Notes: generated by a model not told the origin, from the sequence alone. A stretch of 64,000 nucleotides of DNA from Parabacteroides bouchesdurhonensis (GCF_900186615.1 NZ_LT896588.1:574211-638210); one strand, 5' to 3'; counted from the stretch's first letter, positions 1-10,156 are shown. A program made the numbers and translations.

Positions 1-1
1 A

Positions 2-445
2 AAAGACCAGCAACTGTTGTGTCATATGCCAGAAGACCTGAAACGTTTTAAAGAACTTACAACCGGTCATGCCGTCATTATGGGACGTAAGACTTTTGAA
101 TCTCTACCTCATCCGCTTCCAAACAGAAAAAATGTCGTATTAACAACCCTGCCCGAAGCCGGATTTGTTGATTGTTTTGCTTGCGAATCAATGGGTACAG
201 CTTTAGATATTTGTGAAAAGGAAGATGAAATATTCATTATCGGCGGCGCATTAGTTTACAGACAAGCCCTTCGTATTGCAGATAAAATGTATATCACTCG
301 TATTCATCACGAGTTTAAAGAAGCTACAACTTTCTTTCCTGTAGTTAATTGGGATTTATGGGAAGAAACAGACCGGCAGGAATTTCCGGCAGATTCCAAA
401 AATCCTTATCCGTATACTTTTTTAACTTATACTCGTAAAAAGTAA
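2..445 (+). CDS. folA: dihydrofolate reductase, 5' end cut by window
   Basis: Reduces dihydrofolate to tetrahydrofolate with NADPH in the cytoplasm. The reading frame is open to the left edge (it begins KDQQLLCHMPEDL), so the first roughly 15-20 residues and the start codon lie outside; the TTG at 17 is not the real start. Visible family marks are MPEDLKRF, whose Asp matches the catalytic Asp27 of the E. coli enzyme, then VIMGRKTFESLP, LPNRKNVVLT and the IIGGALVY glycine pair. The residue before HMPED is Cys, where the E. coli enzyme has Trp22; I believe this Cys form occurs in other Bacteroidetes enzymes, so it is probably not a defect. The gene is separate from the next one, which starts 128 bases downstream. 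Confidence 0.95.
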   Translation, partial: KDQQLLCHMPEDLKRFKELTTGHAVIMGRKTFESLPHPLPNRKNVVLTTLPEAGFVDCFACESMGTALDICEKEDEIFIIGGALVYRQALRIADKMYITRIHHEFKEATTFFPVVNWDLWEETDRQEFPADSKNPYPYTFLTYTRKK

Positions 446-573
446 ACATTAACGTTCGTTTTACAACTTTTTGCTCTTTCTTTGTATCTATATATAATAG
501 TAGAGAGTTATTAGTTAGTAGTAGATAGAAAGTCTTACTAACTTTTAACTACAATCATCAAAAACTAAAAGAT

Positions 574-3500
574 ATGAAGATAAGAGCATTTGTTGTCTCA
601 GCCTTGATCCTATGCGGAATATTGGCTGCCGTATTTTACGCCGATGCCAGGCTTTCTACTAACCAAAAGGCTATTAAAGAAGCCATTCAAACACAAAATA
701 CACCTTTATTGATTCAATCTTTAATAACAAAGATGAAGGATCAATTAGAGAAAAATGACGACACTTTCCCTGAACTGATTCAGGAAGTGGAAACATATAT
801 AAACTCGTGTTCGGATTCGGCATCTACAGCTTTGTTGCATTCTATGGTAGCAGAGATGTATAGCACCTACTATCAGCAAAATCAATGGAATATCAATCAA
901 AGGACAAATCTGGAAGGTTATATCCCCGAAGATATTCGTGAATGGACTACTAACCTATTTACGAATAAAATAAAAGAAGAATTAACCGCTTCTTTGAAAC
1001 CTGCCCCTTTATTGCAACAAATTCCCATTAGTCAGTATAAGTCTATTTTAATTGTAGGAAAAAGTTCTTCCGAATTGCGTCCTACACTATATGACTTCCT
1101 TATTTTCAGAGCCATAAACATACAGCCTTCGGATTCATTCTATCAGGAATTACTGGCTTTTCGTCGTACACAACCAAACAAAAAAGCTTTATTATTAGAC
1201 GAACTGGCTTATTTATACTATAAATATAGTCAAAATAGAGAGCAAGGACGTTCTCAATATGAAGCAGGACTGGACAATTTGATGAAACAATATGCAGGAC
1301 AGGATATATCAAATGAAATACGTATTGCCCAAATAGGTTTATTGCAACAAATACCCTATTTTGATATGGAAAGAAATAATATTCAGGATTCATTAAAAGC
1401 ATTGCAATACAATATATGCCAAGAAGGTATAGCTGAGTTTCCTAATTATAATCGCACCAATGTTTTAAGGAACAAGATCGAACAACTAACCCAGCCCAGC
1501 CTGAATACACAAATCAATAAGACGGTTTATCCGGGGAAAGGGATGCAAATCAATATAAAATACACGAATATTTCAAAAATCACTCTATTTATTTATCAAA
1601 GCTTACGTTCTCCTGAAAACATATATTCATATTCTAAGACAAAAGATCAGAATAAAAAGACTTTGGGAAAACTCGTAAAAAAAATTGAGTATTCTTTACC
1701 TGTACAACTTCCATACATTGAAGCTGATACCAGTTTTATAATACCAATGGAACAGTTAGGATTATATGAATGCGTAGTAACAGCTCCAGGAGAAGCAACC
1801 AATATTCCAGGAGAATTTAAAGTACAAAACACTTTCAGTGTCACTCGTTTGGCAACCGTACACCGCAACCTGCCTTCCGGTGAACATGAAATATGGGTAA
1901 CTGATTATGAAAGCGGAAAACCCATAAAAGACGCAACTATCACTTACTATACCCAAACAAATGGTAATATGAAAACTTTGGGATCCGTAAAAACCAACAA
2001 GGATGGTTTAGTGTCAATACCTGCAAACGAAAAAGTAGCAGCTTACCGGGCTACATTCGCAGAAGATACGCAAACTCTCCCAACCTATATATATTCCGGA
2101 GGAGTTTATCGCCCGGAAGATAAGAAAAAAACGAATCTATCAATATTTACCGACCGAGGCATATATCGACCTGGACAAACCGTATTTTTTAAAGGCATAG
2201 CCTATGTAGAAAGTGTGGACGATCCACATATTCTAGCAGGACAAACATTCACTGTCAGTTTCCGTGATGCTAACAATAAAGAGATAGCAAACAAGACATT
2301 AAAAACAAACGAATTCGGATCTTTTAATGGTGAATTTACGATCCCGAAGAACGTATTAAGCGGTAATTTTACGATTAGTTGCAACAATACGAGCGCATTT
2401 ATACAGGTAGAAGAATACAAACGTCCAACTTTTGAAGTAAAAATAGAACCTTTAAAAGAGGAGATTGCATTTGGGCATCCTATTGTCATTCAAGGAAAAG
2501 CGCAAACATTCTCGGGCATCGCATTGCAAACCGGAGAAGTTAGCTGGCGTATCAATAGCAGACCATTCTGGTTTCGAGGAAATATGTTCGGTTACTTTAA
2601 TTATTCGAGAGAACAAGTTGCCAACGGAACTGCACAATTAGACGATAAAGGTAATTTCACAATTGATTTTACTCCCCAAAAAGAAAAGGGAGAGAATGGA
2701 CGTCCTTTCTTCCAAAGCTATGAAGTGATTGCTACCCTAACAGACAGCAAGGGAGAAACCCAGGAAGCGAATTATATTTTCTCTGTAGGCGATACCGGTA
2801 TATTGTTATCGATAGACATGCCGTCTACGATGAATAAAGATTCAGCAAAAGTTTCTGTATTTGCACAGACCATTAACAGGCAAAAAACAGATGCAAACGG
2901 GACATTTACCCTCTATGCCTTAACAGATGAACTATCCGATAATTCACAAAGTCGGGGAAATGATCAAACAGGGGAAAAAGTTATTTCCGGTAATTTTTCC
3001 ACAAATAAACCTCTGCCGGTATCTGTATTTAACAAACTTCCATCAGGACGTTACCGACTGGAGGTAAATACAACAGATAAACTCGGACAAGAAATAAAAG
3101 CAGATCAAGATGTTATTTTATACAGTAAGCAAGACAAACGCCCTCCTGTATTCAGCCATACATGGTTAATCAAAGAAAAAACGAGCTGTGTACCGGGGGA
3201 AGACGCTTCATTTATTTTTGGCACTTCTGATAAAAAAGCATATATTTTATACGAAATATTCTACAATGGCAGGTGTATTGAACGAAAGCATATTGACATG
3301 AATAATGAAAATCGGAATTTCCGTATCCCATTCAAAGAAGAATACGGAAACGGTATCGTTGTATCATTCTCTTTCGTCAAAGAAGGAAAGATGTATGTAA
3401 CTCAAGTTCCGATAGAACGTAGCAGAGCCGATCAAAAACTTATTATTCACACGGAAACCTTCCGCGATCATTTATTGCCAGGCAATAAAGAATACTGGAA

Positions 3501-6252
3501 ATTCCGCATATTGGACACCGATTCTGTTGCTGTACCCGCAGAGGTATTAGCCAGTATGTATGATCTGTCTCTGGATCAGATCATGCCCTTCAAATGGTCA
3601 TTCATGCCTGTTTATTTTAACATATTGCAAGCTCCGCGTTTTATAGAAGGTACCGGTTTCAGCACTGATTGGGCATATGAAACAGCTAAAATTAAATGGC
3701 TGACAGTGCCCGACTTCCAATATGACCGTCTTGACTGGCAAGGAATATTGAATAGAAGATATCAATTCAATAATGTTTACGGAAACAGAGCTATGGCCGG
3801 CGGAATAATGATGAAATCAGCTCCGGCTCCGGCAGAAGAATTAATGGTAGCAGATGATGCCGCTTTGCAAGAATCGGTTGTTCAATCAACAGATACAAAC
3901 GCAGACATTATGCAGGAAGAGGAAGTTCCCCAAGCTCAAAAGCAAGTTCAGTTACGTGAAAACTTTGCGGAAACAGCTTTCTTTTATCCCGCATTAGTTA
4001 CCGACACATCGGGTGATGTCGCATTTAGTTTCACAATGCCGGAAAGTAATACAACCTGGAAATTACAGTTATTGGCTCAGACAAAAGGGCTTAAATATGG
4101 TTATCTATCCAAAGAGGTTATCACCAGTAAGCCGTTAATGGTATTGCCCAATCTGCCACGTTTTATGAGGCAAGGAGACCAAGTAACAATCAGCACACAG
4201 ATAATTAACCAATCAGACAAAGAAATAACGGGCCGTGTCAGATTAGAACCTTTTGATCCGGAAAACGATCAGCCGGTTGTTTGTCTGACCAAATCACAAA
4301 AACCATTTACCTTGGCGGCTGACAGTATCACCACTGCTCAATGGACAATATCAGTTCCGGAACATATCAATCTGATCGGTTGCCGGATTATAGCAGATTC
4401 CAATAATGGTAGCGATGGAGAACAGCATCTCATTCCTATACTTTCCAATCAATTACTGATTACGGAAAGTACTCCGTTCTACTTGTCTGATTCGGGAGAA
4501 AAGCAAATTCATCTATCACCAAACAAAGGAATCCAACCTTTCCGCTATACATTGGAACTTAGTGCCAACCCTGTCTGGTATGCCATTCAAGCATTGCCAA
4601 CGTTGACAGAACCGGATAATGACAATATTCTGTCTTGGTTTGCCTCTTACTATAGCAACACATTAGCAACTCATATTGTACAAACACATCCACGTATCCA
4701 GAAAGTTATCAGTTTATGGACAGCACAGGGAGGTGATGCTTCAACATTATTATCTAATCTGGAAAAGAATCAGGAATTAAAGAATATCCTATTGGAAGAG
4801 ACTCCCTGGGTACTAGCAGCCGATAATGAGACAGAACAAAAACAACGTCTTTCCGTATTGTTTGACCTCAATCGGGCCGCAGGACAACGTGAGGCGGCTT
4901 TACAGCGCATATTACAACAACAAAATCCGGATGGAGGATGGAGCTGGTTTAAAGGATTTCCTGGCAGTCGTAACATTACTCTAACTATACTAAAAGGGAT
5001 GACACAGCTGGTAGAAATGAATGCAGTCCAATATGGTGAACAGGAAAAAAGAATGCAAATCAAAGCACTCAATTTTCTTGACAAAAGTATCCAAAATGAC
5101 TACGAGCAATTGAAACGATGGAATAAGAATTGGCAAACCAGCCTACCTTCGGCAGAACAAATAGATTATTTATATATCCGTAGCGCCTATCGGGATATTC
5201 CGGAATTAGGAAGCGCCCGGGAAGCTATCCGTTTTTATACGGCACAGGCAGCAACTGGTTGGAGTAAAGAATCATTATATAACAAAGGAGAAGTAGCCCT
5301 ATTAATGTATCGGAACGGAAAAAAAGATGTAGCAAAAGAAATCCTTTCATGGATACGTAAAACAGCAACTATTTCAAACGAAAAGGGTATGTTTTGGGCA
5401 AACAACCGTACTGGCAGTAATTATTTCACGTCCGCAATAGATACCCATTGTTTATTAATGGCGGTATTCCACGAAATCTCACCCAACACAAAAGATGCTG
5501 ATTTAATGAAGCAATGGTTATTAAACCAGAAGCGAACACAAAATTGGCAATCTGTACCTTCTACGATAAATGCAATATATGCCTTATTACTTACCGGAAG
5601 TGATTGGTTGAATGAAAATAATACGTGTACCGTTCAATGGGGTGAAAAAACATTCAGTACCACTGACGGAAATACGGCTATAGGATATATAAAAGAGGTA
5701 ATTCCTCAAAATGAGATTAGCCCGGCAATGAATACTATTACTGTCCATAAAAAGGGAAATACTCCTGCATGGGGAGCTGTTTATAATCAGTATTTCCAGT
5801 CCATAAATAAAGTTGACAAGCAAAAGGGAGTGCTAAACGTAGAAAAAAAGTTATTTATAGAAAGTAATAATGGGAAAGGATTGCAGATAACCCCGGTAAG
5901 TAAAGAAACACCACTTCACATAGGTGATAAGGTAACAGTCCGTCTGGTTATCCGCAATGACAGGGATATGGATTATGTTGTTTTAAAAGATTTAAGGGCA
6001 GGATGTTTTGAACCGGCAGATCAATTATCCGGGGCAGAATATCGGGATGGAGTATGGTTCTACCGATCACCCAAAGACGTTTCTGAGAATTTCTTTTTCA
6101 ACCGTTTGCCACAGGGTACTTTTGTATTGGAATATTCTGTTTATGTAGTTCGTGAAGGTCAATATGCCGGAGGCATTAGTAGTATTCAATGCCTTTACGC
6201 TCCGGAGTTTGTATCACATACCGAAGGAAATATGATAACAGTCTATAATTAA
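574..6252 (+). CDS. alpha-2-macroglobulin family envelope protein
   Basis: A 1892-residue exported protein of the bacterial alpha-2-macroglobulin family, thought to act as a protease trap or envelope-defence protein. The N-terminus (residues 1-25) is a hydrophobic signal or anchor without a convincing lipobox. Residues about 30-420 form an alpha-helical N-terminal region, then beta macroglobulin domains follow; the MG2 signature DRGIYRPGQTVFFKG is near residue 525. The alpha-2-macroglobulin core starts near residue 1128 (ENFAETAFFYPAL...), the helical thioester-like region holds GGWSWFKGFPG near 1453, and a C-terminal receptor-like domain begins near 1780. I see no GCxEQ thioester motif, so covalent capture is unlikely. 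It is monocistronic, with a strong hairpin directly after the stop codon. Its precise role here is inferred from the family only. Confidence 0.9.
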   Translation: MKIRAFVVSALILCGILAAVFYADARLSTNQKAIKEAIQTQNTPLLIQSLITKMKDQLEKNDDTFPELIQEVETYINSCSDSASTALLHSMVAEMYSTYYQQNQWNINQRTNLEGYIPEDIREWTTNLFTNKIKEELTASLKPAPLLQQIPISQYKSILIVGKSSSELRPTLYDFLIFRAINIQPSDSFYQELLAFRRTQPNKKALLLDELAYLYYKYSQNREQGRSQYEAGLDNLMKQYAGQDISNEIRIAQIGLLQQIPYFDMERNNIQDSLKALQYNICQEGIAEFPNYNRTNVLRNKIEQLTQPSLNTQINKTVYPGKGMQINIKYTNISKITLFIYQSLRSPENIYSYSKTKDQNKKTLGKLVKKIEYSLPVQLPYIEADTSFIIPMEQLGLYECVVTAPGEATNIPGEFKVQNTFSVTRLATVHRNLPSGEHEIWVTDYESGKPIKDATITYYTQTNGNMKTLGSVKTNKDGLVSIPANEKVAAYRATFAEDTQTLPTYIYSGGVYRPEDKKKTNLSIFTDRGIYRPGQTVFFKGIAYVESVDDPHILAGQTFTVSFRDANNKEIANKTLKTNEFGSFNGEFTIPKNVLSGNFTISCNNTSAFIQVEEYKRPTFEVKIEPLKEEIAFGHPIVIQGKAQTFSGIALQTGEVSWRINSRPFWFRGNMFGYFNYSREQVANGTAQLDDKGNFTIDFTPQKEKGENGRPFFQSYEVIATLTDSKGETQEANYIFSVGDTGILLSIDMPSTMNKDSAKVSVFAQTINRQKTDANGTFTLYALTDELSDNSQSRGNDQTGEKVISGNFSTNKPLPVSVFNKLPSGRYRLEVNTTDKLGQEIKADQDVILYSKQDKRPPVFSHTWLIKEKTSCVPGEDASFIFGTSDKKAYILYEIFYNGRCIERKHIDMNNENRNFRIPFKEEYGNGIVVSFSFVKEGKMYVTQVPIERSRADQKLIIHTETFRDHLLPGNKEYWKFRILDTDSVAVPAEVLASMYDLSLDQIMPFKWSFMPVYFNILQAPRFIEGTGFSTDWAYETAKIKWLTVPDFQYDRLDWQGILNRRYQFNNVYGNRAMAGGIMMKSAPAPAEELMVADDAALQESVVQSTDTNADIMQEEEVPQAQKQVQLRENFAETAFFYPALVTDTSGDVAFSFTMPESNTTWKLQLLAQTKGLKYGYLSKEVITSKPLMVLPNLPRFMRQGDQVTISTQIINQSDKEITGRVRLEPFDPENDQPVVCLTKSQKPFTLAADSITTAQWTISVPEHINLIGCRIIADSNNGSDGEQHLIPILSNQLLITESTPFYLSDSGEKQIHLSPNKGIQPFRYTLELSANPVWYAIQALPTLTEPDNDNILSWFASYYSNTLATHIVQTHPRIQKVISLWTAQGGDASTLLSNLEKNQELKNILLEETPWVLAADNETEQKQRLSVLFDLNRAAGQREAALQRILQQQNPDGGWSWFKGFPGSRNITLTILKGMTQLVEMNAVQYGEQEKRMQIKALNFLDKSIQNDYEQLKRWNKNWQTSLPSAEQIDYLYIRSAYRDIPELGSAREAIRFYTAQAATGWSKESLYNKGEVALLMYRNGKKDVAKEILSWIRKTATISNEKGMFWANNRTGSNYFTSAIDTHCLLMAVFHEISPNTKDADLMKQWLLNQKRTQNWQSVPSTINAIYALLLTGSDWLNENNTCTVQWGEKTFSTTDGNTAIGYIKEVIPQNEISPAMNTITVHKKGNTPAWGAVYNQYFQSINKVDKQKGVLNVEKKLFIESNNGKGLQITPVSKETPLHIGDKVTVRLVIRNDRDMDYVVLKDLRAGCFEPADQLSGAEYRDGVWFYRSPKDVSENFFFNRLPQGTFVLEYSVYVVREGQYAGGISSIQCLYAPEFVSHTEGNMITVYN

Positions 6253-6253
6253 T

Positions 6254-6287
6254 ATTAATGGTTAATGGTTCGCCATTAACCATTAAT
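6254..6287 (+). terminator. 15-bp perfect hairpin with TTCG loop after the macroglobulin gene
   Basis: ATTAATGGTTAATGG, loop TTCG, then its exact complement. It starts two bases after the stop codon of the macroglobulin gene. There is no strong T-run behind it, so it may stabilise the mRNA 3' end as much as terminate. The TTCG tetraloop is an unusually stable loop type. Confidence 0.6.
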
Positions 6288-6291
6288 TCTC

Positions 6292-6299
6292 TATATTTG
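6292..6299 (+). promoter_or_regulatory. -7 box (TATATTTG) for the DUF1573 pair
   Basis: Matches the Bacteroidetes -7 consensus TAnnTTTG and lies 32 bases before the ATG of the first DUF1573 gene. The upstream -33 position falls inside the preceding hairpin and shows no clear TTTG. Confidence 0.5.
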
Positions 6300-6330
6300 T
6301 CCCATGAACAACATCTAAATAAAAAGAAAG

Positions 6331-6708
6331 ATGAAACAGATTATTTTTATTTTTATGGCAATCCTGCTGACAACAGGGATAGCTTCTGCACAACAGAAAG
6401 CTGTAATTTCAGCAGAAGTTACAACTCATGATTTTGGAGATATTAAAGAAGCAAACGGAAAAGTATCTCATACTTTTCAAATTTCAAATACAGGAGATGC
6501 ACCTCTCGTTATTACCCGTGTAATTGCTTCCTGCGGATGTACTACACCTGAATGGACAAAAGAACCGATTGCTCCCGGCAAAACCGGTGATGTCAAAGTT
6601 ACATACGACCCAAACGGACGACCTGGTCCATTTGCAAAAACTATTTCTGTTTACAGTAATGGTAAGACAGGCAGTTATATCTTGACCATACGGGGTAATG
6701 TAGAATAA
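6331..6708 (+). CDS. DUF1573 domain exported protein (short paralogue)
   Basis: A 125-residue protein of unknown function. Residues 1-20 are a clear signal peptide (…TTGIASA before QQ), followed by a single DUF1573 beta-sandwich domain with the hallmark SCGC motif in LVITRVIASCGCTTPEW and the ending of an immunoglobulin-like domain (TIRGNVE). DUF1573 domains are common in the Bacteroidetes periplasm and outer membrane; the SCGC cysteines might bind a metal or form a disulfide, which is not shown. It sits 24 bases before a longer paralogue with a nearly identical first domain, so the two are probably co-transcribed and arose by duplication. Confidence 0.85.
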   Translation: MKQIIFIFMAILLTTGIASAQQKAVISAEVTTHDFGDIKEANGKVSHTFQISNTGDAPLVITRVIASCGCTTPEWTKEPIAPGKTGDVKVTYDPNGRPGPFAKTISVYSNGKTGSYILTIRGNVE

Positions 6709-6732
6709 TAAAAAAGTAAACCAGAGCAAGAG

Positions 6733-7842
6733 ATGCTGAACGTCAAACAGATTGTTTTCATTTTCATTGGCACTGTGCTTTTCGCAACAGCTGAAGCGCA
6801 GAACAATGCAAAAATCAATGCTGACGAGTTAACTTATAACTTTGGAAATATTGCCGAAGCTGATGGGTTAGCCAGTCATGTTTTTACAATAAAGAACACA
6901 GGTGAAGGTCCGTTGGTCATTACCCGTGTAACAGCGTCCTGCGGATGTACTCAACCGGAATGGACCAAAGAACCGATTGCGGCAGGAAAATCAGGAGAAG
7001 TAAAAGTAACCTATAATCCGAAAGGCAGACCTGGTCCATTTTATAAAACAATCTCAATATTCAGTAATGGAAAAAAGGGCAGTTATACACTTGCTATCAA
7101 AGGGAATGTAACTCCTAAGCCGGCTACACCGGTATTCACATTCCCCTACTCAATAGGAGATTTAAAGTTGACTTCCAAAACCATTCTATACAATACCGTA
7201 CGGCCAGACGAAGTATTAGGTGAGAAAATCAGTATTATAAATGACGGAAAGACCTCTCTTACCGTGCATATAGGAAAAGTTCCGCATTACCTGACGGTGG
7301 AAACTCATCCGGCCACTTTACAACCGGGAGAGACTGGAGAAATGACGTTTTTATTAGACGCTCAAGCCGCAAAGAAAAAAGGCCGTTTAACAACAGAAGT
7401 ACCAGTTGAAGTATCCGCTATCAGTCAAAAAGAGGTATCTGGAAAGATTCAAGTAGCAGCAAATCTAATAGATAATTTCACAAAGCTCTCTCCCTCAGAA
7501 AAAGTAATGACACCTACTGCCCAACTATCAGGTACCCTATTGGATTTCGGTAAACTTCCGGAAAAAGGAAGTTTCATTCCGTTAATTAAAGCAAAGGTAT
7601 CCGGAACGTTTGATATTACCAATACAGGAAAAAGCACGTTGATTATCTATAGTGCATCCTGTGATGATGAACGTTTAGACGTGTCCGGAGGTAAAAAAGA
7701 AATAAAACCGGGAGAAACGGCGACTTTTAAAGTATCTCTCCGTCCCAGAGAAATAAAAACGAAACTGGAGACTCTTGTGAATATTGTTTGTAATGACCCC
7801 AACGGTCCAGTACGATTAATAAAAATAACAGCACAAAAATAA
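6733..7842 (+). CDS. DUF1573 domain exported protein (long paralogue)
   Basis: A 369-residue exported protein of unknown function. The signal peptide covers about residues 1-22 (ends ATAEA). The first DUF1573 domain (about 25-127) closely copies the neighbouring 125-residue protein, including SCGCTQPEWTKEPIA. A middle beta-rich region (about 130-250) follows, then a second, degenerate DUF1573 domain (about 265-369, GTLLDFGKLPEKG … SCDDE) in which the CGC motif has become CDD. It may be a structural envelope protein; no catalytic residues are apparent. Confidence 0.85.
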   Translation: MLNVKQIVFIFIGTVLFATAEAQNNAKINADELTYNFGNIAEADGLASHVFTIKNTGEGPLVITRVTASCGCTQPEWTKEPIAAGKSGEVKVTYNPKGRPGPFYKTISIFSNGKKGSYTLAIKGNVTPKPATPVFTFPYSIGDLKLTSKTILYNTVRPDEVLGEKISIINDGKTSLTVHIGKVPHYLTVETHPATLQPGETGEMTFLLDAQAAKKKGRLTTEVPVEVSAISQKEVSGKIQVAANLIDNFTKLSPSEKVMTPTAQLSGTLLDFGKLPEKGSFIPLIKAKVSGTFDITNTGKSTLIIYSASCDDERLDVSGGKKEIKPGETATFKVSLRPREIKTKLETLVNIVCNDPNGPVRLIKITAQK

Positions 7843-7960
7843 AATGTACCAATATGCCAATGTGGTGCTACTTTGAATATGCCATTAAAGAATTGAACGA
7901 TTTAGTATTCTTACCGGCATATTAGTTCACTATAAAATTGGCTCATTAAACATTACTGAC

Positions 7961-9061
7961 ATGGAACATCCTGAAAATGACAATACATATAAAGGATTAA
8001 AAGTAAATCAAGGAGTAAGCGACGTACCCACGGTTAATCCTTATCTAAAAAAACGCCTGCAACGCAAACAATATACTCCTTCCGAATATGTAGAAAATAT
8101 CTTAAAAGGGAACATTACAATATTAAGCCAAGCTGTCACATTAGTAGAGAGTGCCAAGCATGAACATCAACAACTGGCACAGGAAATTATAGAAAAGTGT
8201 TTGCCTTTTGCAGGAAAATCGGTACGTATCGGTATAACCGGTGTTCCCGGAGCAGGTAAAAGTACGTCCATAGACGTATTTGGAATGCACCTGATAAAAG
8301 ATGGACATAAGTTGGCTGTATTGGCAATAGATCCCAGCAGTGAACGTTCCAAAGGGAGCATTTTAGGAGATAAAACCAGGATGGAAGCCTTATCCAGAGA
8401 ACAGAACGCATTCATACGTCCTTCTCCATCGGCTGGTTCGTTAGGTGGTGTTGCCAGAAAAACACGTGAGACAATCGTTCTATGTGAAGCTGCAGGATTT
8501 GACACTGTATTTGTAGAAACAGTGGGGGTAGGTCAAAGCGAAACAGCTGTTCATTCGATGGTAGACTTCTTCCTTTTAATTCAATTGGCAGGTACAGGTG
8601 ATGAACTGCAAGGTATCAAACGAGGTATTATGGAAATGGCTGACGGTATCATTATAAATAAGGCTGACGGAGATAATATTGATAAAGCCAATCTGGCCGC
8701 AGCTCAATTCCGTAACGCCCTGCACCTTTTTCCTCCTGCTGAATCGGGTTGGTTTCCCAAAGTTTTAACCTATTCCGGATATTACAATGTAGGCATCAAG
8801 GAAATATGGGATATGATAGACGAGTACATAAAGTTTACCAAGAAAAACGGATTTTTCTATTGTAAACGGAATGAACAGGCAAAATACTGGATGTACGAAA
8901 GTATTAATGATACGTTAAAAGATAAATTCTATCATAATCCTGCTGTAGAAAGCATGCTTGAGGCTACCGAAAAACAAGTACTTAACAATGAACTGAGTTC
9001 ATTTGTAGCAGCAAAACGGATGATCGATATGTTTTTAGATGAGTTATCTAAAAATAAATAA
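7961..9061 (+). CDS. meaB: methylmalonyl-CoA mutase-associated GTPase MeaB
   Basis: A 366-residue G3E P-loop GTPase of the MeaB/ArgK family, which gates adenosylcobalamin delivery to methylmalonyl-CoA mutase and protects the enzyme. Visible motifs: Walker A GVPGAGKST at about residues 94-102, the switch region DPSSERSKGSILGDKTRM, FVETVGVGQSE (Walker B/G3 region) and the guanine-specificity motif NKAD. The C-terminal region after residue 280 matches the dimerisation arm of MeaB. The mutase genes are not in this window. It stands alone on the plus strand, convergent with pfkA, with a shared bidirectional terminator. Historic annotations as an LAO/AO transport kinase are misnomers. Confidence 0.93.
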   Translation: MEHPENDNTYKGLKVNQGVSDVPTVNPYLKKRLQRKQYTPSEYVENILKGNITILSQAVTLVESAKHEHQQLAQEIIEKCLPFAGKSVRIGITGVPGAGKSTSIDVFGMHLIKDGHKLAVLAIDPSSERSKGSILGDKTRMEALSREQNAFIRPSPSAGSLGGVARKTRETIVLCEAAGFDTVFVETVGVGQSETAVHSMVDFFLLIQLAGTGDELQGIKRGIMEMADGIIINKADGDNIDKANLAAAQFRNALHLFPPAESGWFPKVLTYSGYYNVGIKEIWDMIDEYIKFTKKNGFFYCKRNEQAKYWMYESINDTLKDKFYHNPAVESMLEATEKQVLNNELSSFVAAKRMIDMFLDELSKNK

Positions 9062-9081
9062 ACAAGTATTCTCCTAAAAAT

Positions 9082-9120
9082 ATCCCCTTGCCTATGTGAT
9101 ATAGACAAGGGGATTATTTT
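9082..9120. terminator. bidirectional terminator between meaB and pfkA
   Basis: Stem ATCCCCTTG / CAAGGGGAT with a 15-base loop, T-rich on both sides (ATTTTTAT after it on plus, ATTTTTAGG on minus). It serves two convergent genes. Confidence 0.8.
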
Positions 9121-9139
9121 TATATGATCTCTTTATAAA

Positions 9140-10120
9140 TCAAATAGAAGCAACACGCAAAGTATTCAGTAAGTCACGATTAATCGGTTTATCATTCTTA
9201 ATTGCTTTTGAGAACGGAACATAAACTATTTCATCATTCTGGATACCCATCATTACATTTCGCTGATCATCCAGCAGAGCATCAATAGCAGCAACTCCCA
9301 TACGAGTAGCTAATATACGATCCTGAGCAGATGGAGAGCCACCTCGTTGTAAGTGTCCTAAAATAGATACACGTACATCAAATTGAGGATACTCTTTTTT
9401 CACACGTTCAGCAACTCCCATTGCACCTCCCGTTATCTCACTTTCAGCAACCAGCACGATACTACTGTTTTTAGATTTACGAAAACCAGTCTCTATCATT
9501 TCTGCCAGTTGGTCTTTTTCCAAAGAAATTTCCGGTATTATAGCAGCTTCCGCTCCTGAGGCTATAGCACCGTTCAATGCTAGAAAACCCGCATCTCGTC
9601 CCATAACCTCAACAAAGAATAAACGATCATGAGATGTAGCTGTATCACGAATTTTATCGACACACTCCATAATAGTATTCAATGCAGTGTCATAGCCAAT
9701 CGTCACATCTGTACCATACAAATCATTATCAATAGTACCCGGCAACCCGATAATCGGAAAATCAAATTCCTGTGCAAAAATACGTGCACCGGTCAAAGTT
9801 CCGTCACCACCTATGGCAATCAAAGCATCAATGCCGTGTTCCTTTAATTTATCATAGGCCTGTTTACGACCTTCTGGTGTTTTAAATTCTTCACTACGGG
9901 CTGTTTTTAAAATAGTACCGCCACGCTGAATGATATTACTTACATTGGATGTTTTGAACTCTTCAATTTCATCGGTTATCAAACCTTTATACCCACGATA
10001 TATACCCTTAACTGCTATTCCGTTATAAATAGCGGAACGTGTCACTGCACGAATGGCAGCGTTCATTCCGGGAGCATCACCACCGGACGTTAAAATGCCA
10101 ATACACTTAACTGCAGACAT
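9140..10120 (-). CDS. pfkA: ATP-dependent 6-phosphofructokinase
   Basis: Phosphorylates fructose 6-phosphate in glycolysis. The 326-residue length is normal for the bacterial PfkA. Motifs: GGDAPGMN near residue 13, GGDGT (Gly at the position that distinguishes ATP-dependent from PPi-dependent enzymes, which carry Asp), PGTIDND containing the catalytic Asp, the MGRDAG region and GHLQRGG. It follows ispH on the minus strand but has its own -7 box in the 100-base gap, so it can be expressed separately from cmk-ispH. Confidence 0.95.
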   Translation of the reverse strand: MSAVKCIGILTSGGDAPGMNAAIRAVTRSAIYNGIAVKGIYRGYKGLITDEIEEFKTSNVSNIIQRGGTILKTARSEEFKTPEGRKQAYDKLKEHGIDALIAIGGDGTLTGARIFAQEFDFPIIGLPGTIDNDLYGTDVTIGYDTALNTIMECVDKIRDTATSHDRLFFVEVMGRDAGFLALNGAIASGAEAAIIPEISLEKDQLAEMIETGFRKSKNSSIVLVAESEITGGAMGVAERVKKEYPQFDVRVSILGHLQRGGSPSAQDRILATRMGVAAIDALLDDQRNVMMGIQNDEIVYVPFSKAIKNDKPINRDLLNTLRVASI

Positions 10121-10148
10121 AGCGTCTTTTTCTTTTTAATATTTGCGG

Positions 10149-10156
10149 CAAAAGTA
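10149..10156 (-). promoter_or_regulatory. -7 box (TACTTTTG, minus strand) for pfkA
   Basis: CAAAAGTA on the plus strand is TACTTTTG reading toward pfkA, 29 bases before its ATG. It fits TAnnTTTG; no matching -33 TTTG was found at the normal distance. Confidence 0.55.

Noticed and set aside
4770..5084. Minus-strand ORF inside the macroglobulin gene
   Set aside because: Shadow ORF opposite a well-supported coding sequence.
7843..7960. AATATGCC direct and inverted repeats before meaB as an operator
   Set aside because: Three short copies in AT-rich DNA with irregular spacing; too weak to call without comparison.
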